A stretch of DNA of 64,000 nt from Amaricoccus sp047275745 (GTDB taxonomy: Bacteria > Pseudomonadota > Alphaproteobacteria > Rhodobacterales > Rhodobacteraceae). How positions within the stretch are numbered: position 1 is the first letter of the stretch; every line of letters starts with the position of its first letter. Under the pieces are notes generated by a model. That model was not told the origin of the DNA and ran no database searches. It worked only from the letters and a program-made list of their open reading frames with translations. The stretch is from assembly GCF_047275745.1 (NCBI RefSeq), contig NZ_JBKQWU010000002.1, forward strand, positions 199,330-263,329. Direction: 5' to 3'. Positions 7,608 through 15,919 of this stretch are shown here, in pieces. The translations under genes and the position numbers were made by a program.

Positions 7608-9317
7608 ATGGACGGCGGCGAACAGGCGGAACAGACCCGTCGCGAGCAGGAGGCGAGTCGCGGAGAGCAGACTGGCGGCGAACAGACTCGCGAGGAACGG
7701 GCCGGTGGCAAACAGGCCGGTCAGGGACAGGCCGGAGAGGAACACGCCCGTAAGGAACCGGCTGACGAGGAACGGGTGGACGAATCGCTGACCGCGCGGC
7801 CGTTCATCACAGCCTACGAGGCGTACCCGGAGCTCGAAAGGCTGTTCCTCGGCGCGAAGACGGAAATCTGGGCCGGGTTCAGGATCTTCGACCTGCGGAC
7901 CAGGCTGCGCTCACGCGAGGGACAGGCGATCGGGGCGACATGGTTCGATCTCATCGTTCACCGCCTCCGCGCCGGCGTGAAGATCCACCTCGTTCTCGCC
8001 GATTTCGATCCCGCGCTGGCCACGCCGCTGCACCGGGGGACATGGCGCACGGTGCAGCAGTTCTGCGCGGCGCGCGAGATCGCCGGCGGCGACGGGCTCG
8101 ACCTGCTGCCGGTGCGCCAGCCCGCGCGGGCCGGACTCGTGCCCCGCATCCTGTTCTCGCCCGCCGTCCTCGCACGGGCGGCGCGCGAGCTTCGCGACCT
8201 CGACGACGCCGACGAGGACGAGCGGCGGGAGGCGCTGACCACCTCGGTCGGCCTGCGCCCCTGGGTCCGCGACCCGGAGAAGGGCGGGTTCCAGTTCCGC
8301 TTCTGGCCGATCCCCGACATCCACCCCGGGACGCATCACCAGAAGCTCGCGGTCTTCGACCGGCGCGTGCTCTTCATCGGCGGGCTCGACCTCAACGAGC
8401 GCCGCTACGACGACCCGAACCACGAGCGGCCGGGGGAGCAGACCTGGCACGATGTCGTGGTCGTGACGAAGGAGCCGGATTGCGTCGCCGCGGCGCAGGC
8501 GCATCTGGAGGCGCTGCTCGGCGGTCAGGAGCCGCCCCCGGCGCAGCGGGGCGGCAATCCGCGCTTCGTCCGCACCATCTCGCGCGACGGCTCCCACCGC
8601 CCGTTCCGCCTCTCGCCGATCCCCTTCATCCGCGAATCCGAGGCCGAGAACCGCAAGATCTTCACGAGCGCGCGGCGGCTCGTCTTCATCGAGACGCAGT
8701 ATTTCCGGCATCGCCCGCTCGCCCGGACGCTGGCACGCGCGGCGCGGCTCAACCCGGATCTCGAGCTCATTCTCATGCTGCCCGCCGCGCCGGAGGAGGT
8801 GGCCTTCGACCCGAAGCCCGGCCTCGACGCGCGCTACGGCGAATATCTGCAAGCGCGCTGCATCCGGCGACTCGAACGCGCCTTCGGTTCGCGCGCCTTC
8901 ATCGGCATGCCGCTCCGCCCCGCCCCGGCGCAGAGCGACGACCGCGACACGGCGCATGGTTCCGAGATCGTCTATATCCACGCCAAGGTGTCGATCGCGG
9001 ATGATGCGATCGCCATGGTCGGTTCGGCCAATCTCAACGGGCGCAGCATGCGCTGGGACACGGAGGCAAGCGTGGTCTTCAACGACACGCATTCGGTCGC
9101 GCATCTGCGCCGCCGGCTCTTCGCGCACTGGCTGCCCGAGGACGCGCCGGAGGCGGCCTTCGATCTCGCGACCGCGCGCGCCACCTGGGCCGAGATCGCG
9201 CAGCAGAACCTCCGCCGCCCGCCGACGGAACGGCGCGGCTTCATCGTGCCCTATGATGTCAGTCCGGCGGAGGATTTTGGCAAGCCGGTGCCGGCGATCC
9301 CCGAGGAGGTCGTGTGA
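7608..9317 (+). CDS. Phospholipase D-like (HKD) protein with repetitive acidic N terminus
   Basis: A 569-residue protein with two HKD motifs of the phospholipase D superfamily: H244-x-K246-x4-D251 followed by GGLDLNERRYD, and H458-x-K460-x4-D465 followed by GSANLNGRSMRWDTE. The second block is the normal PLD form (GSANLNxRS). There is no clear signal peptide. Residues about 5-62 are low-complexity, rich in Glu, Gln, Gly and Arg, with repeated GEQ/GGEQ units, and look disordered. The ATG at 7608 has GGGGAGG five bases upstream. Cardiolipin synthase or a cytosolic phosphodiesterase are possible; the lack of N-terminal membrane helices argues against typical ClsA. It follows truB by 50 bases and converges on map. 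Confidence 0.85.
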   Translation: MDGGEQAEQTRREQEASRGEQTGGEQTREERAGGKQAGQGQAGEEHARKEPADEERVDESLTARPFITAYEAYPELERLFLGAKTEIWAGFRIFDLRTRLRSREGQAIGATWFDLIVHRLRAGVKIHLVLADFDPALATPLHRGTWRTVQQFCAAREIAGGDGLDLLPVRQPARAGLVPRILFSPAVLARAARELRDLDDADEDERREALTTSVGLRPWVRDPEKGGFQFRFWPIPDIHPGTHHQKLAVFDRRVLFIGGLDLNERRYDDPNHERPGEQTWHDVVVVTKEPDCVAAAQAHLEALLGGQEPPPAQRGGNPRFVRTISRDGSHRPFRLSPIPFIRESEAENRKIFTSARRLVFIETQYFRHRPLARTLARAARLNPDLELILMLPAAPEEVAFDPKPGLDARYGEYLQARCIRRLERAFGSRAFIGMPLRPAPAQSDDRDTAHGSEIVYIHAKVSIADDAIAMVGSANLNGRSMRWDTEASVVFNDTHSVAHLRRRLFAHWLPEDAPEAAFDLATARATWAEIAQQNLRRPPTERRGFIVPYDVSPAEDFGKPVPAIPEEVV

Positions 9318-9349
9318 CGCGGCTCTCGGGTCCGCCAGCCTGCCCGCGC

Positions 9350-10171
9350 TCAGGCCACGCGGTCCCAGGTCGGATGGAAGCGGCCGGCGGGTGACAGGGT
9401 GAAGATCTCGCAGCCGTCCTCGGTCACGCCGATCGAATGTTCGAACTGCGCCGAGAGCGAGCGGTCCTTGGTGACGGCGGTCCAGTCGTCGTCGAGAACC
9501 TTGGTCTCCGGCCGACCGAGGTTGATCATCGGCTCGATCGTGAAGAACATTCCCGGCTCCAGCACCGGCCCCGCGCCCCAGCGACCGTAGTGCAGCACAT
9601 TGGGCGCCGCGTGGAACACCCGGCCGAGCCCGTGGCCGCAGAAATCGCGCACGACCGAGCAGCGATGCGCCTCGGCGAAACGCTGGATCGCGGCGCCGAT
9701 GTCGCCGAATCTGTTGCCCGGCTTCACCTGTTCGATGCCCTTGAAGAGCGCGTCATGCGTGATGTCGATCAGCCGCTCCGCCTTGCGCGGCGGCGGTCCC
9801 GCGACATACATCCGGCTCGAATCGCCATACCAGCCATCGACGATCACCGTGACGTCGATGTTGAGGATGTCGCCTTCCCGGAGCCGCTTGTCCGAGGGGA
9901 TGCCGTGACAGACGACATGGTTGATCGAGATGCAGGAGGCGTGCTGGTAGCCCTTGTAGCCGACCGTGGCGGAGATCGCGCCCGCCTCGCGGATCATGTC
10001 GTGGATCGCGGTATCGAGTTCGATCGTCGCGACGCCGGGCACCACCAGCGGCGCGAGCCGGTCGAGGATCTCGGCGACCAGATGCCCCGCCGCGCGCATG
10101 CCGGCGAAATCCTCTGGCGCGTGGATGCGAATGCCGTCCTTGTTGAGGCGGCCCGGCGAATAACCTTCCAC
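9350..10171 (-). CDS. map: Methionine aminopeptidase, type I
   Basis: A 273-residue enzyme that removes the initiator methionine from nascent proteins. The metal ligands lie in expected contexts: HGIPSDKRLREGDILNIDVT (first Asp), YGDSSRMY (second Asp), CGHGLG (His), FTIEPM (Glu) and AQFEHSIGV (Glu). The substrate-binding ASCISINHVVCHG block is intact. I chose the GTG at 10171, with AGGAGA ten bases upstream, because upstream residues of the open frame show no similarity. The 265 bases to the next gene should hold the divergent promoters; I see no striking site in them. Confidence 0.95.
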   Translation of the reverse strand: MEGYSPGRLNKDGIRIHAPEDFAGMRAAGHLVAEILDRLAPLVVPGVATIELDTAIHDMIREAGAISATVGYKGYQHASCISINHVVCHGIPSDKRLREGDILNIDVTVIVDGWYGDSSRMYVAGPPPRKAERLIDITHDALFKGIEQVKPGNRFGDIGAAIQRFAEAHRCSVVRDFCGHGLGRVFHAAPNVLHYGRWGAGPVLEPGMFFTIEPMINLGRPETKVLDDDWTAVTKDRSLSAQFEHSIGVTEDGCEIFTLSPAGRFHPTWDRVA

Positions 10172-10436
10172 GGGGGTATCTCCTGACAGTCTGATCTTCC
10201 TCGCATAGCGTGCGGCGGGCGGAACGCCAAAGACCGGGTTCACCGCCCGGTATCCACCACGGACCTCGCGCAACGGAGATGTAGGGTTTCGGCGGGCGGA
10301 GGGCAACCGCCGCCGCTCGGCCCCGCGGCCGCGCGCGCGACTTCGGCTGGGGTCGGCCGGGAGACGGCGGAGATGGCATTGCATCCGGAGGCGGCTTGGG
10401 TCTCTGATGGCGGCGACGCATTCCGGGAGACCGCCG

Positions 10437-11234
10437 ATGACCCAAGCGAAGCCCGATCCGGAAACCGGGGAGACCACCGCTCCAACCGCCAATCCTACCG
10501 CCAATCCGACCGCCGCCATGATCACGATCGGCGACGAGATCCTGTCGGGGCGGACCCAGGACGCCAACATGCCCTTCCTTGCCCAGGCGCTGGCCGCGAA
10601 AGGCATTCCGATGCGTGAGGCGCGCACGGTGCCAGACGTGGCGGAGGAGATCGTCGCCGCCGTGAACGCGCTCCGGGCGAAATACACCCATGTCTTCACC
10701 TCGGGCGGCATCGGCCCGACCCATGACGACATCACCGCGGATTGCGTCGCGGCGGCGTTCGGCGTCGGGATCGACGTGCGCGAGGATGCCCGCGCGATCC
10801 TCGCGACAAATTACCAGAACCCCGATGTCGATCTCAACGAGGCCCGCCTGAGGATGGCGCGCATCCCGGACGGCGCCACGCTCATCGACAACCCGGTCTC
10901 CAAGGCGCCGGGGTTCAGCCTCGGCAATGTCCATGTGATGGCGGGCGTGCCGAAGATCTTCCAGACCATGGTCGAGCACCTGCTGCCGAAACTCGCGGAC
11001 GGGCTCGCGGTGCTCAGCGACGCGATCCGGATCGATGAGCCCGAGGGGCGGATCGCCGGGCCGCTTCGAAAGGTCGCGGAGGCGCATCCGGAGGTGTCGA
11101 TCGGCTGCTATCCGTTCCAGGTCGACGGCGCCTTCGGCGCGAATGTCGTCGCGCGGGGCACCGATCCGGAGGCGCTCGCCGCCGCGATGACGGCCCTGCG
11201 CGAGATGGCGGCGTCGCTGGCGGCGCCCGCCTGA
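10437..11234 (+). CDS. CinA-like molybdopterin-binding domain protein
   Basis: A 265-residue protein with the MoaB/MogA-like fold of the CinA N-terminal domain: MITIGDEILSGRTQDANMPFLAQAL, then FTSGGIGPTHDDITADCVAAAFG, and VMAGVPKIFQTM. It lacks the C-terminal nicotinamide-nucleotide amidase domain of full CinA, which places it with the standalone competence/damage-inducible-A-like proteins of alphaproteobacteria. These resemble ADP-ribose or nucleotide pyrophosphatases in part; the substrate is uncertain. The ATG at 10437 follows GGGAGA. The first 24 residues hold a short TANP repeat. The stop codon lies in the first unit of a 14-base tandem repeat. Confidence 0.88.
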   Translation: MTQAKPDPETGETTAPTANPTANPTAAMITIGDEILSGRTQDANMPFLAQALAAKGIPMREARTVPDVAEEIVAAVNALRAKYTHVFTSGGIGPTHDDITADCVAAAFGVGIDVREDARAILATNYQNPDVDLNEARLRMARIPDGATLIDNPVSKAPGFSLGNVHVMAGVPKIFQTMVEHLLPKLADGLAVLSDAIRIDEPEGRIAGPLRKVAEAHPEVSIGCYPFQVDGAFGANVVARGTDPEALAAAMTALREMAASLAAPA

Positions 11235-11279
11235 GGCAACGGGCCTGAAGCAACGGGCTTGAGGCAGCGCGCCTGAGAC
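11231..11279. repeat. 14-bp imperfect tandem repeat, about 3.5 copies
   Basis: Units at 11231-11244, 11245-11258 and 11259-11272, with a partial fourth to 11279. Each reads close to CTGAGGCAACGGGC. The first unit includes the stop codon of the CinA-like gene, so the repeat sits exactly on a gene end. It probably arose by replication slippage. Confidence 0.75.
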
Positions 11280-11376
11280 TAAACAACTACCCGCCCGAGC
11301 CTGACCGTCGGCGCACAGCTTTCGCTTGCCTTCGCCCCGGCGGAGGCAATACCAGCGAGGGGCCGGGCTTGGCGAA

Positions 11377-11462
11377 CGGGGCTTGGCGAAATTGGTAGAC
11401 GCAAGGCACTTAAAATGCCTCGGGCTTGTCCCATACCGGTTCGATTCCGGTAGCCCCGACCA
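11377..11462 (+). tRNA. tRNA-Leu(UAA)
   Basis: An 86-base class II tRNA with an encoded CCA end. The acceptor stem is CGGGGCT/AGCCCCG, with discriminator A and then CCA at 11460-11462. The D-arm contains TTGGTAGAC. The anticodon stem AGGCA/TGCCT encloses loop CTTAAAA with anticodon TAA at 11411-11413. A long variable arm (CGGGC...GTCCC) follows, as expected for tRNA-Leu, and the T-arm is ACCGG-TTCGATT-CCGGT. It reads UUA and, by wobble, UUG codons, which should be rare in such a G+C-rich genome. Confidence 0.96.
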
Positions 11463-11468
11463 GACGCG

Positions 11469-12884
11469 CTATTCGCCCGGCGCGGGACGCGCCCGCCCCC
11501 GATGGCCGGACACCGCCGCGCCCGCGTCGCGCGGCAGGCGCAGGAAGACCAGCGCGCCGAAGAGACCCGGAATCGCGACGCCGAGGAAGGCGATATGGAA
11601 ATCGCCGAGGCCGAGGCCGTCATGCCCCGCCAGCCGCTCGGAAATGTCGAGGATCGCGCCCGCGAGCGCGACGCCGACCGCGAGCGAGACCTGCTGCGCC
11701 ACCGCGTTGATCGCGGTCGCCTGCGAACTGTCGGCATCCTCCACGTCGGCGAAGACGACCGCGTTCACTCCCGTGAAGCAGAGCGAGCGCAGCACACCCC
11801 CGACAAAGAGCGCGGCCATGATGAGCATCACGGGAGTCGCGGGCGTGAAGGCCGCGTTCAGGGCGATGAAGCCGGCCGAGGCGAGGATGCCGAAGCCGAG
11901 GATGTCGCGGAAGCCGAACATCCGGAACGCCCGCCCGACGATGAACTTGGCAAGGATCGCACCGGCGGCCGCGACGAAGGTGATGAGCCCGGACTGGAAC
12001 GGATCGAGCCCGAAGCCGAGTTGGAGCATCAGCGGCAGAAGGAACGGCATCGCCCCGACGCCGATCCGGAAGAGCGAGCCGCCGAGGATGCCCGAGCGGA
12101 AGAGCGGATAGCGGAACATCGCCGGGTCGAGCAGCGGGAAGGTGGCCCGGCGCGCGTGCCAGAGATAGGCGGTGCCCGCCGCCGCGCCCGTCGCGAGCGT
12201 CGCATAGCCCACCGCGACGGGCAGCGCGGGCAGGCTGATGACCGAGAGGCCGAACACCAGCCCACTGAGGGCGAGCGCGCAGAGGAAGAAGCCGGGCAGG
12301 TCGACCGGACGCGGCGGGCGGGGCTCGCCCTCGGTGAGATACCGGGTCACGAGCGCGAGGCCGACGAGACTGATCGGGACGTTGATCCAGAAGATCCAGT
12401 GCCAGCTGAGATAGGTCGTGATGAAGCCGCCGAGCGGCGGCCCGAGCAATGGCCCGACGAGCGCGGGGATGGTGAGCCAGGCCATCGAGTTCACCAGCTG
12501 GTCCCGCCGCGTGGTTCGCACCAGGATGAGCCTGCCCACCGGGCTCATCATCGAGCCGCCCATGCCCTGCAGGAAGCGCGCGAGGACGAAACCCTCGATC
12601 GATCTCGCGAAGCCGCAGGCGACGGAGCCGATGACGAAGACCACGATCGCGACCCGGAACACGTTCTTCGCGCCGAACCGGTCGGCCATCCAGCCGCTGA
12701 TCGGGATGAAGATCGCGAGCGCGACCAGATAGGAGGTGACCGCGAGCTTGAGCGCGATCGGCGAGGTCCCGAGATCCGCCGCGATCGCCGGCAGCGAGGT
12801 CGCGATCACCGTCGAATCCATCTGCTCCATGAAGAGCGCGACGGCGAGCACGAGCGGCGTAACGGGCGCGTTGAAACGGGGCAC
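11469..12884 (-). CDS. MFS drug-efflux transporter, DHA2 (14-helix) family
   Basis: A 471-residue integral membrane protein with 14 predicted helices. The first helix carries the DHA2 motif D1 region (ALFMEQMDSTVIATSLPAIA). The inter-helix loop 2-3 has motif A (GWMADRFGAKNVF), and helix 5 has motif C (PALVGPLLGPPLGGF). The family exports drugs and other small molecules by proton antiport; the closest named relatives are MdtD/EmrB types. No cognate membrane-fusion gene or TetR/MarR regulator is adjacent. The end is only 6 bases from the tRNA-Leu CCA, convergent with it. Confidence 0.9.
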   Translation of the reverse strand: MPRFNAPVTPLVLAVALFMEQMDSTVIATSLPAIAADLGTSPIALKLAVTSYLVALAIFIPISGWMADRFGAKNVFRVAIVVFVIGSVACGFARSIEGFVLARFLQGMGGSMMSPVGRLILVRTTRRDQLVNSMAWLTIPALVGPLLGPPLGGFITTYLSWHWIFWINVPISLVGLALVTRYLTEGEPRPPRPVDLPGFFLCALALSGLVFGLSVISLPALPVAVGYATLATGAAAGTAYLWHARRATFPLLDPAMFRYPLFRSGILGGSLFRIGVGAMPFLLPLMLQLGFGLDPFQSGLITFVAAAGAILAKFIVGRAFRMFGFRDILGFGILASAGFIALNAAFTPATPVMLIMAALFVGGVLRSLCFTGVNAVVFADVEDADSSQATAINAVAQQVSLAVGVALAGAILDISERLAGHDGLGLGDFHIAFLGVAIPGLFGALVFLRLPRDAGAAVSGHRGRARPAPGE

Positions 12885-13062
12885 GGGTCTTTCCAGACGG
12901 GGTTCCAGACGGGCGGCTTCCGGCGGGCGGTTCCTGGCGGGTGCCCGGGCAAGCGCGGCCCTTGGCCATCCGCGAGATAGCCCGGTCGACCGCCGCGGGC
13001 AATGCTTCGGCGGCCCAAGCTTCCGCGGGACACGTCGCCGGCGCCTCGCGGACCCAGCGCGG

Positions 13063-14667
13063 CTATTCCTCCGGCAGCATCGCCTCCAGCGTCTCGATCC
13101 GGTCCGCCTCGGAGGGTGGCTTGTCCCAGCGCAAACGGCTGATCCGCGGGAAGCGCATCGCGACGCCCGACTTGTGGCGCGTCGAGCGGTTCAGCCCTTC
13201 GAAGGCCACTTCCAGCACCAGCCCGTGACCGGCTTCCGCGCGCACCGCGCGCACCGGGCCGAAACGGTCGGTGGTGTTGTCGCGCACATAGCGGTCGATC
13301 CGCGCCAGTTCCTCGTCGGTGAAGCCGAAATAGGCCTTGCCGACCGGGATCAGCGACCCGTCCCGCGCCCAGACCCCGAAGGTGTAGTCGGAATAGTATC
13401 CCGACCGCTTGCCGTGCCCGCGCTGGGCATACATGAGCACCGCGTCGATCAGCCGGGGATCGCGCTTCCACTTGTACCAGTGCCCCGCGGGCCGCCCGGC
13501 GAGATAGGGGCCGTCGCGGCGCTTCAGCATCACGCCTTCGATCACCGCCTCCGGCGGCTCGGCCCGTTCGCGCGCGAGCTCTTCCCAGCTTCCGAATGCA
13601 ATGAGCGGCGAGAGGTCGAACCGGTCGGGATCGAGCGTCGCGACCAGCCGCTCCAGCCGGGCGCGCCGCGTCTCGAAAGGCTCGGGCCGAAGGTCTTCCT
13701 CCCCGTCGCGCAGCAGGTCGTAGAGGCGGAGGACGGCCGGGAACCGCTCGACATGCCGCGCGCTCACGGTCTTGCGGTTCAGGCGCTGTTGCAGGTCGCC
13801 GAAGGGTGCGACCCCGGCGCGGAGACCGCCGGGACGCGCCACCAGCAACTCGCCGTCGAGCGTCGCATCGAAGCGCATCGCCTCGGTGAGATCGGGAAAG
13901 GTCGCGGAGATATCCTCCCCGGTGCGGGAGTAGAGCCGGTGGCCGCCCGGGCCGGCGGAGACCTGGACGCGGATACCATCCCATTTCCACTCGGCGCTAA
14001 ACTCGGCCGGGTCGAGCTTCTCGCGATCCGCCGCTTCGAGCGGATGCGCCAGCATGACCGGCCGGAAGCCCAGCCGGTTGTCCGGAACCGGGCGCGGGCC
14101 GTTCCCGGTCAGCCAGGCGAAAAGCGCCGTATAGGGCGGCTCCTGCCCGTGCCAGACCTCCTCGATCTCACTCACCTCCCGCCCGCCGAATTCGGCCAGC
14201 GCCTGTTTCGCCAGCCGCGCGGAGACGCCGACCCGGAGACCGCCGGTCACGAGCTTCAGGAGCGCGAAGCGGGCGGAGGCATCGAGCGTGTCGAGCCTCG
14301 ACGCCACCACCCGCGGCGCCTCCCGCCGGGAGGTGTTCCGCAGTTCCGCGACGATCTCGCCGAGCGACGGATCGGCCGCCTGGGAGGGCGCCGTGGTCTC
14401 GGGCCACATGAGGGCGATCGTCTCCGCGAGGTCGCCGACGAAATCGTAGGACAGCGCGAAAAGCTCGGGATCGGCCCGCTCGGCGATCAGGCCCCGCAGC
14501 ATCGCGGGTTTCACCGTGTCGAGCCTGAGGCCCCCGGTGATCGCGGCGAGCCCCCAGCCCCGGTCGGGGTCCGGCGTCTCGTCGAGATAGGCTTCGATCA
14601 GCCGCAGCTTGCCGTTGCGCGCGGGCGTCAGCGACAGGCGATCGAGCAGGGCGGCGAAGCGGCGCAT
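13063..14667 (-). CDS. ATP-dependent DNA ligase of the ligase/exonuclease repair pair
   Basis: A 534-residue ligase. An N-terminal DNA-binding domain spans about 1-200. The adenylation domain follows, with the nucleotidyl motif KWDGIR whose Lys228 becomes adenylated; it also holds ATLDGELLV (motif III), AVIEGVMLKRRDGPY (motif IV) and WYKWKRDP (motif V). A C-terminal OB-fold ends near RFPRISRLRWDK (motif VI region). It seals nicks with ATP, unlike the NAD-dependent LigA. Relatives in rhizobia are associated with resistance to cross-linking agents. The ATG at 14667 overlaps the stop of the exonuclease gene by one base (TGATG), so the two are translationally coupled. Confidence 0.95.
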   Translation of the reverse strand: MRRFAALLDRLSLTPARNGKLRLIEAYLDETPDPDRGWGLAAITGGLRLDTVKPAMLRGLIAERADPELFALSYDFVGDLAETIALMWPETTAPSQAADPSLGEIVAELRNTSRREAPRVVASRLDTLDASARFALLKLVTGGLRVGVSARLAKQALAEFGGREVSEIEEVWHGQEPPYTALFAWLTGNGPRPVPDNRLGFRPVMLAHPLEAADREKLDPAEFSAEWKWDGIRVQVSAGPGGHRLYSRTGEDISATFPDLTEAMRFDATLDGELLVARPGGLRAGVAPFGDLQQRLNRKTVSARHVERFPAVLRLYDLLRDGEEDLRPEPFETRRARLERLVATLDPDRFDLSPLIAFGSWEELARERAEPPEAVIEGVMLKRRDGPYLAGRPAGHWYKWKRDPRLIDAVLMYAQRGHGKRSGYYSDYTFGVWARDGSLIPVGKAYFGFTDEELARIDRYVRDNTTDRFGPVRAVRAEAGHGLVLEVAFEGLNRSTRHKSGVAMRFPRISRLRWDKPPSEADRIETLEAMLPEE

Positions 14668-15683
14668 CAGTCCTCCGCCTCGTCCTCGTAGCCCACCAGA
14701 TGCAGCGGACGCGCCACCCGCCCCTGAAGTGCGCACCAGCGCACCAGCGCCTCCTCGCGGCCATGCGTCACCCAGGTCTCGGCGGGCGAGAGCTCGGTCA
14801 GGGTCCGCGTGAGTTCCGGCCAGTCGCAATGGTCCGAGATGATCAGCGCCAGTTCGACGCCCCGCTGCCGCGCCCGGGCCCGCACCCGCATCCAGCCGGA
14901 GGCGAAGGCGATCAGCGGATCGGCGAAGCGCCGGACCCAGGTCGCGGCGAAGGCCGAGGGGGGCCCGAGCACGATCTCCCCCGCGAAGCCCCTGCCCATC
15001 CGCCCCGGAACCGTCGCGGGTTCGAGCCGGCCGAGGTCGATCCCGCGCGAGACGTAATAGTCGCACATCCGCGCCAGGGCGCCGTGGATACGGATCGGCG
15101 CGTCATGGCCGAGGTCGCGCAGGAGCCGGATCAGCCGCTGCGCCTTGCCGAGCGAATAGGCGCCGACGAGATGCGCCCGGTCCGGGAAGAGCGCGAGCGA
15201 GTCGAGCAGCCGCCGTGCCTCGACCTCCGGCGGCGGGTGGCGGAAGACCGGCAGGCCGAAGGTCGCCTCGGTGATGAAGATGTCGGAGGGCACCGGCTCG
15301 AAGGGCGCGCAGGTCGGATCGGGGGTCCGCTTGTAATCGCCCGCCGCCGTGATCCGGAGCCCGCGCCATGCGACGGAGACCTGCGCCGAACCGAGCACAT
15401 GGCCCGCCGGATGGAACGCGACGCTCACCCCGCCGAGGTCGAGCGGCACGCCCGGCCGGGCCTCCTGCCGCGTTCCCGCGAACCCGTCGCCGAGCCGGAT
15501 CGTCATGATGTCGAGCGTCTCGCGCGTCGCGAGCACCGCGGCATGGCCCGCGCGCGCGTGATCGGAATGGCCATGCGTGATGAGCGCGCGCCGGACCGGG
15601 CGAACAGGGTCGATATGGAAATCTCCCGGCGGGCAGTAGAGCCCTTCGGGACGCGGAACGAGGAGGTCCGATGGCCGGATCAT
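14667..15683 (-). CDS. Ligase-associated DNA exonuclease (metallo-beta-lactamase/beta-CASP fold)
   Basis: A 338-residue protein. The zinc-binding motif is HGHSDHA (His37, His39, Asp41, His42). FHPAGHVLGSAQV follows and then AAGDYK with the bridging Asp, and a beta-CASP region near SDHCDW and THGREEALVRW. It is related to SNM1/Pso2-type 5' exonucleases acting on cross-linked DNA. It immediately precedes and overlaps the ATP-dependent ligase, which supports joint action in repair. In many alphaproteobacteria a Lhr-like helicase accompanies this pair; none is seen here. ATG at 15683. Confidence 0.93.
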   Translation of the reverse strand: MIRPSDLLVPRPEGLYCPPGDFHIDPVRPVRRALITHGHSDHARAGHAAVLATRETLDIMTIRLGDGFAGTRQEARPGVPLDLGGVSVAFHPAGHVLGSAQVSVAWRGLRITAAGDYKRTPDPTCAPFEPVPSDIFITEATFGLPVFRHPPPEVEARRLLDSLALFPDRAHLVGAYSLGKAQRLIRLLRDLGHDAPIRIHGALARMCDYYVSRGIDLGRLEPATVPGRMGRGFAGEIVLGPPSAFAATWVRRFADPLIAFASGWMRVRARARQRGVELALIISDHCDWPELTRTLTELSPAETWVTHGREEALVRWCALQGRVARPLHLVGYEDEAED

Positions 15684-15744
15684 TCCGCCGGAACGCGGGA
15701 GGGCGCCGGAGAGTTCCGCCGCGCGTCCGGCATCGGGATGGGCC

Positions 15745-15792
15745 CGGTTTCGTCACCCGTTCCATCGCCGGTTCCATCACCGGCTTCATCCG
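15745..15792. repeat. 12-bp imperfect tandem repeat, four copies
   Basis: Four consecutive 12-base units at 15745, 15757, 15769 and 15781, each close to CCGGTTCCATCA. They lie 62 bases upstream of the exonuclease start, in the 236-base intergenic region before the MHYT-GGDEF-EAL gene. Nothing else stands out there. Possibly slippage-derived; a regulatory role is not evident. Confidence 0.55.
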
Positions 15793-15919
15793 CCGCTAAC
15801 CATCGCCTGCGAAACACCGGGCCGTCGGGCCGATCGATCAAAAGCCGTCTTGTTCCTTAGCCACCCGTCAAGGGCGCCCGTGAGACTTCCGTAGGGTCAC
15901 TCTGGAACGGTATCGCGCC

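Noticed and set aside
7608..9317. The PLD protein as a nuclease of a defence system
   Set aside because: Its neighbours are rbfA, truB and map; no helicase, ATPase or other defence gene is nearby.
11377..11462. tRNA-Leu as an integration site for a mobile element
   Set aside because: The tRNA is intact, and no integrase, duplicated 3' end or compositional change is seen on either side.
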